Shown here one piece after another: positions 43,092 to 51,077 of a stretch of DNA of 64,000 nucleotides; position 1 is the stretch's first letter; every line of letters begins with the position of its first letter. A program made the position numbers and the translations under genes. The stretch is from Paracoccaceae bacterium (lineage in GTDB: Bacteria > Pseudomonadota > Alphaproteobacteria > Rhodobacterales > Rhodobacteraceae): the NCBI GenBank assembly GCA_024742695.1, contig JANSXY010000018.1:1-64000 (forward strand), in the 5' to 3' direction. The notes below the pieces were generated by a model that saw only the letters and a list, made by a program, of their open reading frames with translations, was not told the origin of the DNA and ran no database searches.

Positions 43092-43139
43092 CGCTTCGCC
43101 TTATCCGCAGCGGTCCCGTCACGCAAGAAAGCGAATCCG

Positions 43140-43184
43140 TTGACAGGACGGTCGGCGGGGCCGCAGTCTGGTTTGCATACAAAC
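43140..43184 (+). promoter_or_regulatory. promoter region and MarR-type operator of the hydroxylase operon
   Basis: TTGACA at 43140-43145 is a good -35 element; about 17 bases downstream the -10 is weak and GC-rich. The motif GTTTGCATACAAAC at 43171-43184 is an imperfect palindrome with 5-bp arms. It would overlap the transcription start, so bound repressor would block polymerase. A 12/14 match recurs at 51006-51019. Confidence 0.65.
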
Positions 43185-43205
43185 AAAAACACCGCAGGGA
43201 GAACG

Positions 43206-44039
43206 ATGGGAAGCTACGCGCGCCCAAGCACCTTGGCCGAGGCGCTGAACCTGATGGCGCCGGGCGACAAGCGCCTTCTCGCCGGCGGCACCGATCTCTA
43301 TCCCGGCGCGGGGACGGCGCTGTCGGGCGACATCCTCGACCTGACCGCTGTGGCCGGGCTTTCCGGCCTGGAACCCACGGCCGAGGGCGGGGTGCGGATC
43401 GGCGCCTGCACGACCTGGACCGCGATCGCAGAGGCCGATCTGCCGCCGGCGTTCGACGCCCTGCGCGCCGCCGCCCGGCAGGTCGGCGGACGGCAGATCC
43501 AGAACGCCGGCACGATCGGCGGCAACCTGTGCAACGCCTCGCCCGCCGCCGACGGGGTGCCGCCGCTTCTGGCGCTCGACGCGCGGGCAGAGCTGGTCTC
43601 GCCGCGCGGCACGCGTCTCCTGCCGCTGGCCGATTTCATTACCGGCCCGCGCAAGGTCGCGCTGGACCGGGACGAGGCGCTGGCGGCCGTGCTGATCCCC
43701 GCGCCCGCGCTCGCCGGCCGTTCGGCCTTCGTCAAGCTGGGCGCGCGGGCCTATCTGGTCATCTCCATCGCGATGGTCGCGGCGCGGATCGTGACCGAGG
43801 CCGGCCGGGTGCGCGAGGCCGCCGTGGCGGTCGGCGCCTGTTCGGCCGTCGCCCGGCGGCTGCCCGCGGTCGAGGCGGCGCTGCAAGGCGCCCGCCCGGC
43901 AGAGGCCGCGGAGCGGATCGTTCCCGCCGATGTCGCCGCCGCGCTGGCGCCGATCGACGACGTGCGCGCCTCCGCCGCCTACCGCGCCGGGGCCGCCACG
44001 GAACTTGTTCGCCGCGCCGTGACGGAGGCCCTGGCATGA
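43206..44039 (+). CDS. molybdenum hydroxylase, FAD-binding subunit (CoxM/XdhB type)
   Basis: A medium subunit of the xanthine-dehydrogenase family, 277 residues. PGDKRLLAGGTDLYPGAG is the first FAD-binding loop and NAGTIGGNLCNASPAADGVPPL the second, both standard. It passes electrons from the Fe-S centres to NAD or another acceptor. It is separate from the Mo and FeS parts, which are fused in the next gene. The start is ATG at 43206 with AGGGAG (43196-43201) before it. Stop and next start overlap (ATGA). Confidence 0.94.
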   Translation: MGSYARPSTLAEALNLMAPGDKRLLAGGTDLYPGAGTALSGDILDLTAVAGLSGLEPTAEGGVRIGACTTWTAIAEADLPPAFDALRAAARQVGGRQIQNAGTIGGNLCNASPAADGVPPLLALDARAELVSPRGTRLLPLADFITGPRKVALDRDEALAAVLIPAPALAGRSAFVKLGARAYLVISIAMVAARIVTEAGRVREAAVAVGACSAVARRLPAVEAALQGARPAEAAERIVPADVAAALAPIDDVRASAAYRAGAATELVRRAVTEALA

Positions 44040-46714
44040 TCGCCTTCACGCTGAACGGCACGCCCGTCACCGTCGATTGCCCGCCGACCGAACGGCTGAC
44101 CGAGGTGCTGCGCGACCGGCTGGGCCGCACCGGCACCAAGGTCGGCTGCGACGCCGGCGATTGCGGCGCCTGCACGGTGCTGATCGACGGCGCGCAGGTC
44201 TGCGCCTGTCTCGTCCCCGCCGCGCGGGCCGAGGGGCGGCAGATCGAGACGGTCGAGGCCCGGACGCCGGAACTGGAACGGCTGCGCGCCGCCTTCCTGC
44301 GCCACGGCGCGGCGCAATGCGGCATCTGCACCCCCGGCATGCTGATCGCCGCCGCCGATCTCCTGCGCCGCACCCCCGCGCCCAGCGAGGCCGAGGCGGC
44401 CGAGGCGCTGGGCGGCGTGCTGTGCCGCTGCACCGGCTACCGGCGGATCATCGCGGCGGTCTGCGATACCGGCGAGACCGCCGTGCCGGTGACGGAACCC
44501 GGCGCGGTCGGGGCCGCGCTGCCCCGTGTCGACGGCGCGGCAAAGGTCATGGGCGACAGTTTCGGCGCCGACGACGCGCCGGAGAGCGCGCTGATCGTCA
44601 AGGCGCTGCGCTCGCCGCACGATCACGCCGCCTTCCGCTTCGGCGATCTCGCCGCCTTCGCCGCCCGGCCCGGTGTCGCCGGCGTCTACACCGCCGACGA
44701 CATCCCCGGCCGCAATGCCTTCGGCGCGATCCCGCCCTTCGCCGACCAGCCCGCGATCGCCGCCTCGCCGGCGCGGTTCCGCGGCGAATGCGTCGCGCTC
44801 GTCGCCTTCGAGCCGGGGGCCGAGGCCGACCTCTCGGGCTTCCCCGTGACGTGGCAGCCGCTGCCCGCGCTGATGTCCCCGGCCGCCGCCGAGGCGCCCG
44901 ATGCCCCCGCGATCCATGTCAACCGGCCCGGCAACCGGCTGATCGAGGGCAAGGTCGCGCGCGGCGATGTCGTCGCCGCGCTCGCCGCCTCCGCCCATGT
45001 CGTCACGGGCGCGATGCAAACCGGCTTCGTCGAACATGCCTATATCGAGCCCGAGGCCGGCGCGGCCTGGATCGACGGCGAGGTGCTGGTGATCCGCGCC
45101 TGCACCCAGGCCCCGGTGATGGATCGCGACGAAACCGCCGTGGTGCTGGGCCTGCCGCCGGACCGGGTGCGGATCATCCCCGCGGCCACCGGCGGCGGCT
45201 TCGGATCGAAGCTCGACGTCAGCCTGCAACCGCTGCTGGGCCTCGTTGCGCTGAAGACCGGCCGGCCCTGCCGGATGACCTATTCGCGCCCCGAAAGCAT
45301 GGCCTCGACGACCAAGCGCCATCCGGCCGAGATGCACGGCCGGATCGGCTGCGACGCCGGCGGCCGGATCACCGCGCTGGAATTCGAGGGCCGGTTCGAC
45401 ACCGGCGCCTACGCCAGCTGGGGGCCGACCGTGGCGAACCGGGTGCCGGTGCATATCACCGGCCCCTACCGGACCCCGCATGTCCACGCCAGCGCCCGCG
45501 CGGTGCATACCAACGGGCCGGTTTCCGGCGCGTTCCGCGGCTTCGGCGTGCCGCAGGGCGCGCTGTGGCAGGAAACGCTGTACGACCGGCTGGCGGAGAA
45601 GGCCGGGATCGACCGGCTGGAATTCCGCATCCTGAACGCGCTGCGCGACGGCGATCGTACGGCGACCGGCCAGCATCTCGCCTCGGTCGGGATCGGGCCC
45701 TGCCTCGAGGCGCTGCGCCCGCACTGGGCCCGCGCGCTGGCCGATGCCGCCACGGCACCCGGCCGCCGCGGCGTCGGCGTCGCCTCGTGCTGGTATGGCT
45801 GCGGCAACACCGCGCTGCCCAACCCCTCGACGATCCGACTGGGGATCACGGCCGGGGGCCGGCTGGTGCTGCACCAGGGCGCGGCGGATATCGGCCAGGG
45901 CGCCAATACCGTGATCACCCAGATCGCGGCCGAGGCGCTGGGCCTGCCGGTCGCGGCCTTCGACCTCGTCGGCCCCGATACCGCGCTGACGCCGGATGCC
46001 GGCAAGACCTCGGCCAGCCGGCAGACCTATGTCACCGGCCGCGCGGCGCAGGCGGCGGGCGCGGCACTCAGGGCCGCGATCCTGCGTCTGGTCAATGCCG
46101 GCGACGGCGCGGCCCTGGCGCTGGACGGCGCGCGGCTGGTGGTGGCCGAGCAGGACCGGCGGCGCGAGATCGACCTCGCCGCGCTGCCCGAACAGGCGCA
46201 CGGCTACGTCCTGGTCGCCGAGGAAACCTACGATCCGCCGACCTCGGCGCTGGATGCCGAGGGCCAGGGCGTGCCCTATGCCGTCTACGGCTACGGCGCG
46301 CAGATCGTGGAACTCCAGGTCGATCCGGCGCTGGGCACCGTGCAACTGCTCAAGATCACCGCGGCGCATGACGTGGGCCGCGCGATCAACCCCGCGCTCG
46401 TGTTGGGCCAGATCGAGGGCGGCATCGCGCAAGGCATCGGCCTGGCCCTGATGGAGGAATACCTGCCGGGCCGCACGGAGAACCTGCACGACTACCTGAT
46501 CCCGACGATCGGCGACGTGCCCGAGGTGGAAAGCCTGATCCTCGAAGTGCCGGACCCCGAGGGCCCCTTTGGCGCGCGCGGGCTGGGCGAGCATGTGCTG
46601 ATCCCGACCGCGCCGGCGATCCTGAACGCGATCCGCCACGCCACCGGGGCCGAGATCGGCCGCGTGCCGGCCCTGCCGCACCGGGTGCTCGAGGCGCTGG
46701 GGGCGGCACGGTGA
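44036..46714 (+). CDS. molybdenum hydroxylase, fused 2Fe-2S and molybdopterin subunit
   Basis: An 892-residue protein. The N-terminal 2Fe-2S plant-type domain has Cys38, 43, 46 and 56. The second Fe-S domain has CGICTPGML and CRCTGY. A molybdopterin-cytosine-dinucleotide domain follows, with TGGGFGSKLDV, GAFRGFGVPQG and the catalytic-Glu motif FGARGLGE. No FAD domain lies between, so the layout is like the aldehyde oxidoreductase MOP, with FAD supplied by the previous gene. It adds water-derived OH to an N-heterocycle or oxidises an aldehyde. The neighbouring reductase suggests a nicotinate-like heterocycle. The ATG at 44036 couples to the FAD gene. Confidence 0.94.
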   Translation: MIAFTLNGTPVTVDCPPTERLTEVLRDRLGRTGTKVGCDAGDCGACTVLIDGAQVCACLVPAARAEGRQIETVEARTPELERLRAAFLRHGAAQCGICTPGMLIAAADLLRRTPAPSEAEAAEALGGVLCRCTGYRRIIAAVCDTGETAVPVTEPGAVGAALPRVDGAAKVMGDSFGADDAPESALIVKALRSPHDHAAFRFGDLAAFAARPGVAGVYTADDIPGRNAFGAIPPFADQPAIAASPARFRGECVALVAFEPGAEADLSGFPVTWQPLPALMSPAAAEAPDAPAIHVNRPGNRLIEGKVARGDVVAALAASAHVVTGAMQTGFVEHAYIEPEAGAAWIDGEVLVIRACTQAPVMDRDETAVVLGLPPDRVRIIPAATGGGFGSKLDVSLQPLLGLVALKTGRPCRMTYSRPESMASTTKRHPAEMHGRIGCDAGGRITALEFEGRFDTGAYASWGPTVANRVPVHITGPYRTPHVHASARAVHTNGPVSGAFRGFGVPQGALWQETLYDRLAEKAGIDRLEFRILNALRDGDRTATGQHLASVGIGPCLEALRPHWARALADAATAPGRRGVGVASCWYGCGNTALPNPSTIRLGITAGGRLVLHQGAADIGQGANTVITQIAAEALGLPVAAFDLVGPDTALTPDAGKTSASRQTYVTGRAAQAAGAALRAAILRLVNAGDGAALALDGARLVVAEQDRRREIDLAALPEQAHGYVLVAEETYDPPTSALDAEGQGVPYAVYGYGAQIVELQVDPALGTVQLLKITAAHDVGRAINPALVLGQIEGGIAQGIGLALMEEYLPGRTENLHDYLIPTIGDVPEVESLILEVPDPEGPFGARGLGEHVLIPTAPAILNAIRHATGAEIGRVPALPHRVLEALGAAR

Positions 46715-48153
46715 CCCGGTCGGGCGACAAGATCCGCTGCGATGCCTGCCCGGTGATGTGCTACATCGCGCCGGGCCAGACCGGCGCCTGCGACCGCTAC
46801 GCCAACGCCGACGGCCGGATCGTGCGGACCGATCCGGTGGTGATGCTGTCGCACGCGCTGGAACGTGGCGAACGCCTTGTTCCCTTCGCCGCCCGCGACT
46901 GGGATGGCGAACCCTTTCCCGCCGATACCGTCGTCACCGGCATCGGCGCCGGCACCACCTATCCCGACTACAAGCCCGCGCCGTTCATCGTCTCCTCCAC
47001 CGTCGAGGGCGCCGACATGGTCACCGTGGTGACCGAGGCGATCTTTTCCTACTGCGGCGTCAAGGTGAAGATCGACACCGACCGCCACCTTGGCCCCGAG
47101 GGCGCGACGGTGCGGGTCGAGGGCGAGGCGATCGGCCACGTGATGACCGCCGAGTACGGCAGCCAGATGCTGTCGCTGGGCGGGGTGCATCACCTCACCG
47201 GCGGCGGCAAGGCCGAAGGCCGCGTGACCTGCGCCGCGCTTCTGGCGCTGTGCAACGGCGAACCGGTGGACATGGCGATCGACGGCGGATCGACCGTCAC
47301 GGTGCAGTCCGGCCAGCCGCCGGTGGTGGACGGGGTGCGCGAACGCCGGATGCGGGTGGGCTGCGGTTCCGCCACGATCGGGATGTTCGCGGTGCAGTGG
47401 CAGGGGCTGGTCGACGAGGTGGTGGTGGTCGACGACCACATCACCGGCGTGGTCAGCGAACACCAGGCCGGCAAGGTCATCGGCTGGGAACCCACCGGGA
47501 TCAGGATCAAGGGCCACCGCTCCACCCCGGGGCGGTATTTCCGCGTGTCCGAACCCGGCCTGGGCTGGGGCGGCACGAAACTGACCGATCCGCTGGACAT
47601 CCTCGGCGACTGGAACCCGAAGAAAGGCGCGCGGCCGGGCCTGACGCTCTTGATGGTCTCCACCACCGGCGAGGAATACGCCTACTACGTTCTGGACGAC
47701 GATCTGCGCCCGCAACCCGCGCCGCTGCCCGAGGCGCTGAAACCCTCGGTCGCGCTGATCGACGAGAATTGCGAACCCTCGCTCTGCACCGTGATGTTCA
47801 TGGGCGGCGCCGGCGGATCGCTGCGCGCCGGGGTGACGCGGAACCCGGTGCGGCTGACCCGGTCGGTTCAGGCGCGGCAGACCCGGCTGACCGCCGGCGG
47901 GGCGGAGTGCTACGTCTGGCCCGGCGGCGGCATCACCTTCATGGTCGATGTCACGCGGTTGCCGCCGGGCGCCTTCGGCTACGTGCCGACCCCGGCGCTG
48001 GTCGCGCCGCTGGAATTCACCCTGCCACGCGACCAGTACCTCGCCCTTGGCGGCCATGACGACGCGATCCGCGATCTCGACCGGGTCCGCGCCGAGGGGG
48101 GCGAATACCCGACGGCGGCGAAGGTCGCCGCCTGGCCGGGGGGCGAGCCGTGA
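46711..48153 (+). CDS. 6-hydroxynicotinate-reductase-like Fe-S protein
   Basis: A 480-residue protein that I recognise as the 6-hydroxynicotinate reductase type known from nicotinate fermentation. The N-terminus has a Cys cluster, RCDACPVMCYI (Cys10, 13, 17) plus Cys27 in GACDRY, for Fe-S. Further Cys residues (FSYCGVKVKID, CEPSLCTVMF) are spread through the protein. In fermenters this enzyme reduces the pyridone ring with ferredoxin. Here it follows a Mo hydroxylase, as expected for hydroxylate-then-reduce chemistry. The start is GTG at 46711, overlapping the previous stop (GTGA). Substrate identity is inferred. Confidence 0.82.
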   Translation: MTRSGDKIRCDACPVMCYIAPGQTGACDRYANADGRIVRTDPVVMLSHALERGERLVPFAARDWDGEPFPADTVVTGIGAGTTYPDYKPAPFIVSSTVEGADMVTVVTEAIFSYCGVKVKIDTDRHLGPEGATVRVEGEAIGHVMTAEYGSQMLSLGGVHHLTGGGKAEGRVTCAALLALCNGEPVDMAIDGGSTVTVQSGQPPVVDGVRERRMRVGCGSATIGMFAVQWQGLVDEVVVVDDHITGVVSEHQAGKVIGWEPTGIRIKGHRSTPGRYFRVSEPGLGWGGTKLTDPLDILGDWNPKKGARPGLTLLMVSTTGEEYAYYVLDDDLRPQPAPLPEALKPSVALIDENCEPSLCTVMFMGGAGGSLRAGVTRNPVRLTRSVQARQTRLTAGGAECYVWPGGGITFMVDVTRLPPGAFGYVPTPALVAPLEFTLPRDQYLALGGHDDAIRDLDRVRAEGGEYPTAAKVAAWPGGEP

Positions 48154-49007
48154 ACGCGCCGCGCTGGTCCGGCCCCCGCGCGACCCTGCGCCGGCTGCGC
48201 GACGGGCGGCTGCACCTGCAGCATGGTCCGATCGACGTCATCGCGCAGGGCTGGGGCGATCCGGCGGCGCTGGCGGCGGGCGAGCGCCGGATGGCCCGCC
48301 GCTTCGACACGATCCTGGCCGAGCTGTGCGCGGAACTGCCCGCCCTGCGCGCGACCGACGCGGAGCTTTCCGGCCCGGTGGCGCGGCGCATGGCCGCCGC
48401 CGTCGCGCCGTTCCGGCCCGCCTTCGTCACGCCGATGGCGGCGGTGGCCGGCGCGGTGGCCGATGCGCTGCTGACCGAACTGGCCGGCGACGGCGTGACG
48501 CGCGCCTATGTCAACAACGGCGGCGACATCGCGCTGCACCTCGCGCCCGGCGAAAGCCTGACCTGCGCGCTGGCCGGCCGGCCGGGGATGCCCGACCGCG
48601 CGACGATCCGCGCCGAAGACCGGGTGCGCGGCATCGCCACCTCTGGCCGGGGCGGGCGCAGCCTGTCTTTCGGGATCGCCGACGCGGTGACGGTGCTGGC
48701 GGGCACCGCCGCGATGGCCGATGCGGCGGCGACGATGATCGCCAACGCCGTCGACCTGCCCGGCCATCCCGCGATCCGCCGCCGCGCGGCCCGCGAGATC
48801 CAGGCCGACAGCGACCTCGGCGACCGGCCGGTGACGGTGGCGCTGGACCCGCTGACTCCGGTCGAGGCCGACGCGGCGCTCGCGCGCGGGCTGGAGGCCG
48901 CGCGCGCCTTCCGGGCCGACGGGCTGATTGAAGCGGCGGCGCTTTTCCTGCACCCTGAAACCCGCTTCCTCGGACACCCCCTGCTCAAGGAACCCGCCGA
49001 TGCCTGA
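48150..49007 (+). CDS. UPF0280-family protein
   Basis: A 285-residue protein of the uncharacterised UPF0280 family, which has an ApbE-related fold. TPMAAVAGAVADALLTEL and AYVNNGGDIALHL are typical family segments, as is RSLSFGIADAVTVLAGTAAMADAAAT. ApbE itself transfers flavin. The UPF0280 role is unknown. Occurrence next to 6-hydroxynicotinate-reductase-like and DUF1185 genes is something I recall from other proteobacteria. The start is GTG at 48150 overlapping the previous stop by 4 bases. Confidence 0.85.
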   Translation: MNAPRWSGPRATLRRLRDGRLHLQHGPIDVIAQGWGDPAALAAGERRMARRFDTILAELCAELPALRATDAELSGPVARRMAAAVAPFRPAFVTPMAAVAGAVADALLTELAGDGVTRAYVNNGGDIALHLAPGESLTCALAGRPGMPDRATIRAEDRVRGIATSGRGGRSLSFGIADAVTVLAGTAAMADAAATMIANAVDLPGHPAIRRRAAREIQADSDLGDRPVTVALDPLTPVEADAALARGLEAARAFRADGLIEAAALFLHPETRFLGHPLLKEPADA

Positions 49008-49581
49008 CTTTCCGATCCGCAAGATCGCGCTCCAGATCGAGGAGATCCTGCACGAGGGCGGCCCCGCCCCCGACACGCCGCGCCGCCGCGGCGCGATCCT
49101 CGCGGTCTGCCGAAACCCCTTCGCCGGCGGCTATCATGCCGATCTGCAACCGGCGATGGAGGATCTCAAGCCGCTGGGACTGATGCTGACCGACCGGCTG
49201 ATCGAGGCGCTCGGCGGGCGCGCGGGGATCGATGGCTACGGTAAGGGCACCATCGTGGGCGAGGCCGGCGAGGCCGAACATGGCGCGCTGTGGCACGTGC
49301 CGGGCGGCTACGCGATGCGCGAGCGGCTGGGCGAAAGCCGGGCGATCGTGCCCTCGGCGATGAAGGTGGCGGGAATGGGCGCGGCGCTCGACGTGCCGCT
49401 GGGCCATATCAACGCGGCCTATGTCCGCAGCCATTTCGACGCGATCACGGTCTCGGTGCCCGACGGGCCGCGCGCGGGCGAGATCGTCTTCGTGCTGGCG
49501 ATGTCGGTCGGGCCCAGGGTGCATTCGCGGATGGGCGGGCTGGAAAGCTGGCAGGTCAAGGGGGAGGACGGGCTGCGCTGA
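49000..49581 (+). CDS. DUF1185 (amino acid synthesis family) protein
   Basis: A 193-residue protein of the family annotated as amino acid synthesis family, DUF1185. Motifs seen are ILAVCRNPFAGGYHADLQPA, GYGKGTIVGEAGEAEHGALW and PLGHINAAYVRSHFDAITVS. The fold and reaction are not established; related structures suggest an alpha/beta sandwich that binds a small ligand. It overlaps UPF0280 by 8 bases and the next gene by 1 base (TGATG). In this operon it may be a ring-opening or isomerising enzyme for the heterocycle, but that is speculation. Confidence 0.85.
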   Translation: MPDFPIRKIALQIEEILHEGGPAPDTPRRRGAILAVCRNPFAGGYHADLQPAMEDLKPLGLMLTDRLIEALGGRAGIDGYGKGTIVGEAGEAEHGALWHVPGGYAMRERLGESRAIVPSAMKVAGMGAALDVPLGHINAAYVRSHFDAITVSVPDGPRAGEIVFVLAMSVGPRVHSRMGGLESWQVKGEDGLR

Positions 49582-50984
49582 TGGGCGACCGGGCGAGACG
49601 CGCGATCACGGGCCTTTGCCGCCGGACCGGCCGGTTGTGCGGCCTCGGCACGCTCGCCGCACTGCCGCCCTCGCACGCGCTGGCCTGCGCGCTGCCGCCC
49701 AGCGTGATCCTGACCCTGCCGACCGGCCACTACATCACCGGGGCCGCCGTCGTCGTGGCGGTGACCGCCGTGATGGGCGCCGCGGCCGACCGGCTGCCGG
49801 AACTCAGACCCCGCGAGATGCTGGAACGCCGGGTGGTCCTGCCCGTCTCGGTCTCGTCCTACCTGTCGTTCCTGGTGTTCCTCGCGCTGGTCTTCGTCGG
49901 CTTTTTCGGCGCGCGCGATCCGATGCACAACCTGATGACGCTGGTGTTCTGGACCGGCGTCTGGATCGTCGTGCCGCTCGCGTCGATGGTCTTCGGCAAC
50001 ATCTGGCGGCCGATCAATCCCTGGACCGCGCCGGTACGGATCACCCGCACGCTGTTGCACCGAAAGGGCGGGATCGGCCTGTCGCGCCTCGGCCACTGGC
50101 CGGCGGTGGCGTTCTTCGCCGGTTTCATCTGGTTCCAGATGGTGTCGCTCAGGCCCGACGACCCGTTCGTGCTGGCCGCGGTGGCGCTGGTCTACTGGCT
50201 GGTGATCTTCGCGCTGGCGGTGGCCGAGGGCGAGGACTGGCTTGAGAAGGGCGAGTTCCTGACGGTGCTGATGGGCTATCTGGCCCGCGTCGCGCCGTTC
50301 TGGCTGGAGATCGACGGGGGGCGGGCGCGGATGATGTACGGCTGGCCGGGCTCGCAGGTTCTGCGGATGGCGCCGCTCGGCGCCTCGGAAATCGCCTTCG
50401 TCACGCTGGCGCTCGCCGGGCTGACCTTCGACGGGCTGGGAGAGACGTTCTGGTGGCTCGCGATCATCGGGGAAAACCCGCTGGAACCGACCGGGCGCTC
50501 GGCCGTCATGCTGGACAACACGCTGGGCCTGATCGGCACCTGGGCGCTGACCGCCGGATCGATCCTCGCGGTGATCGGCATCGGCCGGGTGCTGGGCGGG
50601 CCGGGGTTTTCCGCCGGTCCGGTGATGCTGTCGTTCCTGGCGATCGCGGCGGGCTACCACGCGGCGCATTACATCGTGATCCTGCTGACCACCGGGCAAT
50701 ACACGCTGGCCGCGCTGAACGATCCGTTCTTCCAGGGCGACAGCCTGCTCGGCCTGCCGCCGTTCTACGTCTCCTTCGGGTTCCTGACCGATCCGCAGGT
50801 GATGCCGCTGATCTACGGGCTGCAGTTCGCCGCGATCCTCGGCGCGCACCTGCTGGCGGTGCTGCTGTCGCTGCGGCTGGTGGGCGGCGAGGTGCGTGCG
50901 ATCGCCCATCTTCCGATGACCGCCCTGATGGTCGGCTACACGATTCTCGGCCTGTGGCTTTTGTCCACGGCGCGGGCCGGGTGA
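49581..50984 (+). CDS. polytopic membrane protein, unknown function
   Basis: A 467-residue integral membrane protein. A leader-like start ends near HALACALPPS, and about ten hydrophobic segments follow (for example ITGAAVVVAVTAVMGAAA, SYLSFLVFLALVFVGFFGA). A conserved-looking loop, VVPLASMVFGNIWRPINPWTA, and acidic and His residues within membrane stretches (YHAAHYIVILL) hint at metal or electron handling. It faintly resembles multi-pass proteins misannotated as fenitrothion hydrolase. Coupled to DUF1185 by TGATG, it belongs to the heterocycle operon; transport or membrane electron transfer to the hydroxylase is possible. Confidence 0.65.
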   Translation: MGDRARRAITGLCRRTGRLCGLGTLAALPPSHALACALPPSVILTLPTGHYITGAAVVVAVTAVMGAAADRLPELRPREMLERRVVLPVSVSSYLSFLVFLALVFVGFFGARDPMHNLMTLVFWTGVWIVVPLASMVFGNIWRPINPWTAPVRITRTLLHRKGGIGLSRLGHWPAVAFFAGFIWFQMVSLRPDDPFVLAAVALVYWLVIFALAVAEGEDWLEKGEFLTVLMGYLARVAPFWLEIDGGRARMMYGWPGSQVLRMAPLGASEIAFVTLALAGLTFDGLGETFWWLAIIGENPLEPTGRSAVMLDNTLGLIGTWALTAGSILAVIGIGRVLGGPGFSAGPVMLSFLAIAAGYHAAHYIVILLTTGQYTLAALNDPFFQGDSLLGLPPFYVSFGFLTDPQVMPLIYGLQFAAILGAHLLAVLLSLRLVGGEVRAIAHLPMTALMVGYTILGLWLLSTARAG

Positions 50985-51005
50985 GGGAAAAACAGTGGAC
51001 AAACC

Positions 51006-51019
51006 GTTTGCATACGCAC
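51006..51019. promoter_or_regulatory. second MarR-type operator, before the Liv-type transporter genes
   Basis: GTTTGCATACGCAC matches 12 of 14 bases of the motif at 43171-43184, and it falls in the only noncoding gap (50985-51077) of the long plus-strand run. A TGGACA at 50996-51001 may be part of a -35 element. This supports a second, coregulated transcript starting here. Confidence 0.7.
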
Positions 51020-51077
51020 AACCTTGACCACGAGGCGCCCGAAAAAAACAGAGCGCCCGGCAACAGTGGAGAGAAAG

